A stretch of DNA of 64,000 bases, from assembly GCA_019188255.1 (NCBI GenBank), contig JAETXT010000003.1, positions 5,456,001 through 5,520,000 of the forward strand. The letters run 5' to 3'. Source of the DNA: Verticillium longisporum (taxonomy: Eukaryota > Ascomycota > Sordariomycetes > Glomerellales > Plectosphaerellaceae). The position numbers and the translations under genes were made by a program. Every line of letters starts with the position of its first letter. The stretch's first letter is position 1. This document shows, piece after piece, positions 61,968 to 64,000 of the stretch. Under the pieces are notes generated by a model. That model saw only the letters and a program-made list of their open reading frames with translations, ran no database searches and was not told the origin of the DNA.

Positions 61968-62524
61968 GCAAGCATCCTCATGGTTCATCAATTGTGAGGC
62001 ATCACCTATACCTAGGCCTGTCGCCACTGATCATTCGAGGTAGGATCAAGGGTTCGACTTCTGGGAGTAGATCATTTCATGCTCTGTACTTGCTCAAATG
62101 CGTTTTTCTTGATATTGGGTCTTGCTATTCTCGAGCGACGTGCGTCCCTGGGCAAAAGCACAGAGAGATGTTCATTTTATATTCGAGAGCGATTTGGTCG
62201 TTGAGCGAGGCGTAGTGGATCTCTGATGCGTAGGACATGTTTTACCTTGCACCTTGTAAACATGCTCGGTGGAATATGGGTCCATTCAATTGTGCTCAAA
62301 TCGCACAAACGAAAAAAGTTATTCTAAGCGGCGATCTTTGGCCTGCAACTAACTTGAAAACACCGCTCATCAAATTCTCCTCTATGAAATACTCAGGGGC
62401 GTGATGACTATATCGGGAAAGGTTGACATGATGCATTGCTGAGGCAGATACTATACACTCCTGTTTCTGAATAACTCCAATATCATCGTGTACTACTTGG
62501 GACGCTACCTTGCTACACAGCAGC
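61968..62524. other. Convergent intergenic region, no gene seen
   Basis: 3' flanks of the E2 gene and of the TFIIIC subunit gene. Confidence 0.6.
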
Positions 62525-64000
62525 TTAGTTTCCCTTCGAGACACCCTGGCTCCCGACTATGAGCCACCACCACTCCGCTGTTGTATAGCTTGCTCCTCGG
62601 GGCGAGGCGGACTTTAAGACTTCGTTTCGTAAGCCCCATTCGATGACCAGTTGAACCTCAAAATCCTCTAGATTTGGCTTCAGTGTTGCAACCACGCCTC
62701 TAAGATCCAACGGACCACGCATAGCGATCGCGAAAACGACAGCGCCCAGTACTTGTCGCCAACGGTCTACTTTGAGCGCTCCAAAAAGTCAGACCAAAGA
62801 GGCAGCGCACCCTCCGCGCTTTGACTCGCCGGGCAATCTCCTTGAGACTGTTGAAGAACATGCATATCATCGTCATACACATATGTTGGCGTTGGCGTGA
62901 TCTGCAGCCCAAAGTTGTAGAACGTTTTTGGAAATTTGCGGCTTTCGTAGACACCAGGCTTGAATCCCAATGGAATCTGCGGCATGTCGACGGGGATATC
63001 GTTACTCTGCCGTGGGCTTGCAGGTTAATCATGGCCATGACTTCGCCATCCCTGATGACGTATGGAATCCTAACCTCTTCATCACGACGAAACTTGGCAT
63101 CTAGCAGTGTCTTGAAGGCAACAGCGTCGAGGAACTTTTGTTCGTGGCTCTGTTTGACCAGTCGTGGCAAGTACCACTCAGAGAGTCGGTATGACCTGTT
63201 CTCGTATCGGCGCCTTCTTGTCCTCGCAATAACATTTTGACCTTGTAGAGTGTCGATGGCCCTTTCAAGCAATTCGTTGTTGTATGCCTCACCATTCTCA
63301 GTCAGGCTGGCCATTTTGACTCTTGTTTGCTGTGGAGTATACAGCCCTTGCTGTGTAGAACAGAGTGACCGGATCCAGGTTTTCGCCTTGACAAGATCTG
63401 GCTCCTGAGCCGTGCTTTTCCTGCCTTCGTTGAGCAACACTACAGCCGACTTCGAGGTAACGGCTTCGAGTCTGCTGTATATGGATGACTGGACATTGTA
63501 GTAATCTTCTTGCCAATCGTGCACGTCGGCCACGGCGTCCTCCAGTGTGAAGTGTTGTTCTAGGTCCGCTCGGCCTGACGGAAGGGTGACTGAGTCCTCG
63601 ACAAGGCTCGCGGTCCATCGAATAAGGCTGACCCAGTCGTAGCGAACATAGTTGTCGAAATTTAGCGGGGGTATTTCGTTCCGTTCATACGCCGCGATGA
63701 AGCGTTTTTGGAACCGCTCAGTCAGTTGCTTCACTGACGCAGGCCGATCTCGACGCGTTTTGGACCAGAATTTACGCAGAAAGGCGAGCGATCTGCTGGG
63801 GAAAAGCCTCATCATCAGGCCCCATTCAATGTACTTGTCTGCACCGCCGAGCAGTGTCCGCGTGGCCACAAAGGCGGCAATAACCACAGCATCATCTTCT
63901 CCATCCAGAGTCTGGCCCTCCAACATCTCCGTTTCGGCACCCGAGCTACGCGACCATGGCAACAAAGTTCTGTACTTCATATCCATCTGAACCGTTGGCT
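62525..64000 (-). CDS. TFC3: TFIIIC tau-138-like subunit (Tfc3), C-terminal part, two apparent one-base deletions
   Basis: The frame is open at the right edge, so the N-terminal part lies outside. Recognisable stretches are SVKQLTERFQKRFIAAYERN with IPPLNFDNYVRYDWVSLIRW, a winged-helix-like LLERAIDTLQGQNVIARTRR, and MINLQAHGRV. The subunit binds the B block of tRNA genes for RNA polymerase III. At 62,992-62,995 four C (coding strand) need to be five to pass from HGRVTISP into VDMPQIPLGFKPG. At about 62,771-62,773 one base is missing between DFLERSK and VDRWRQVLGAVVFAIA. With both, the protein ends AEWWWLIVGSQGVSKGN, and the WWWL element fits the family end. Family assignment is from memory of fungal Tfc3 proteins; moderately sure. 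Confidence 0.65.

Noticed and set aside
62970..63020. A 29-base intron in the TFIIIC subunit instead of a missing base
   Set aside because: Too short for a fungal intron and it would remove family-like sequence; one extra C explains the frame better.

Overview
The window is nuclear DNA of a filamentous ascomycete (Pezizomycotina, most likely a Sordariomycete). This rests on short introns of about 45-90 bases with GT(A/G)NGT donors and CTRAC/TGAC branch sites, fungal-type orthologues throughout, and a block of transposon relics mutated in the pattern of repeat-induced point mutation (RIP). No species can be named from sequence alone.

Layout. Bases 1 to about 16,975 are an AT-rich RIP block without a live gene. 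CA and TG dinucleotides are almost gone and TA dominates. Inside it are two nested Ty3/gypsy LTR retrotransposons on the minus strand. An older element spans 1-2758 plus 10,612-15,456 and is split in its RNase H region by a younger element at 2759-10,611, which has its own LTRs, polypurine tract and a 5-bp target duplication. The younger element carries an extra decayed reading frame on the opposite strand. LTR fragments fill 15.5-16.9 kb. From about 16,976 composition switches abruptly to ordinary GC-richer DNA.

The gene-rich part carries 18 genes. In order: GT34 glycosyltransferase (+), ABHD11/Imo32-type hydrolase (+), ribosomal protein eS1 (-), URC1 (-), ELF1 (+), uracil phosphoribosyltransferase (-), WAPL (+), Rheb GTPase (+), C78 peptidase (+), ITPA/HAM1 (-), FAP7 (-), class V myosin (-), phosphoglycerate dehydrogenase (-), NAP1 (-), P5B ATPase (+), CFA-synthase-like methyltransferase (+), UBC6-type E2 (+), and the 3' part of a TFIIIC tau-138-like subunit (-) running off the right edge. 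I rebuilt exon structures by hand; in nearly all genes the summed coding length is a multiple of three and the joined protein matches the family.

Most genes are housekeeping and need no common function. The exception is URC1 and uracil phosphoribosyltransferase, 2.3 kb apart across a divergent pair, which recalls the fungal URC (uracil catabolism) cluster. No URC4 is visible here.

Two things stand out. URC1 is cut into 19 exons, including two of only 4 nucleotides and one of 9. In addition, at least seven places in five conserved genes (eS1, WAPL, myosin V twice, P5B ATPase, TFIIIC subunit twice) lack exactly one base in a short homopolymer. Restoring the base count at each restores the family reading frame. 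This looks like residual assembly error rather than real gene loss, and it matters for anyone translating the window automatically.
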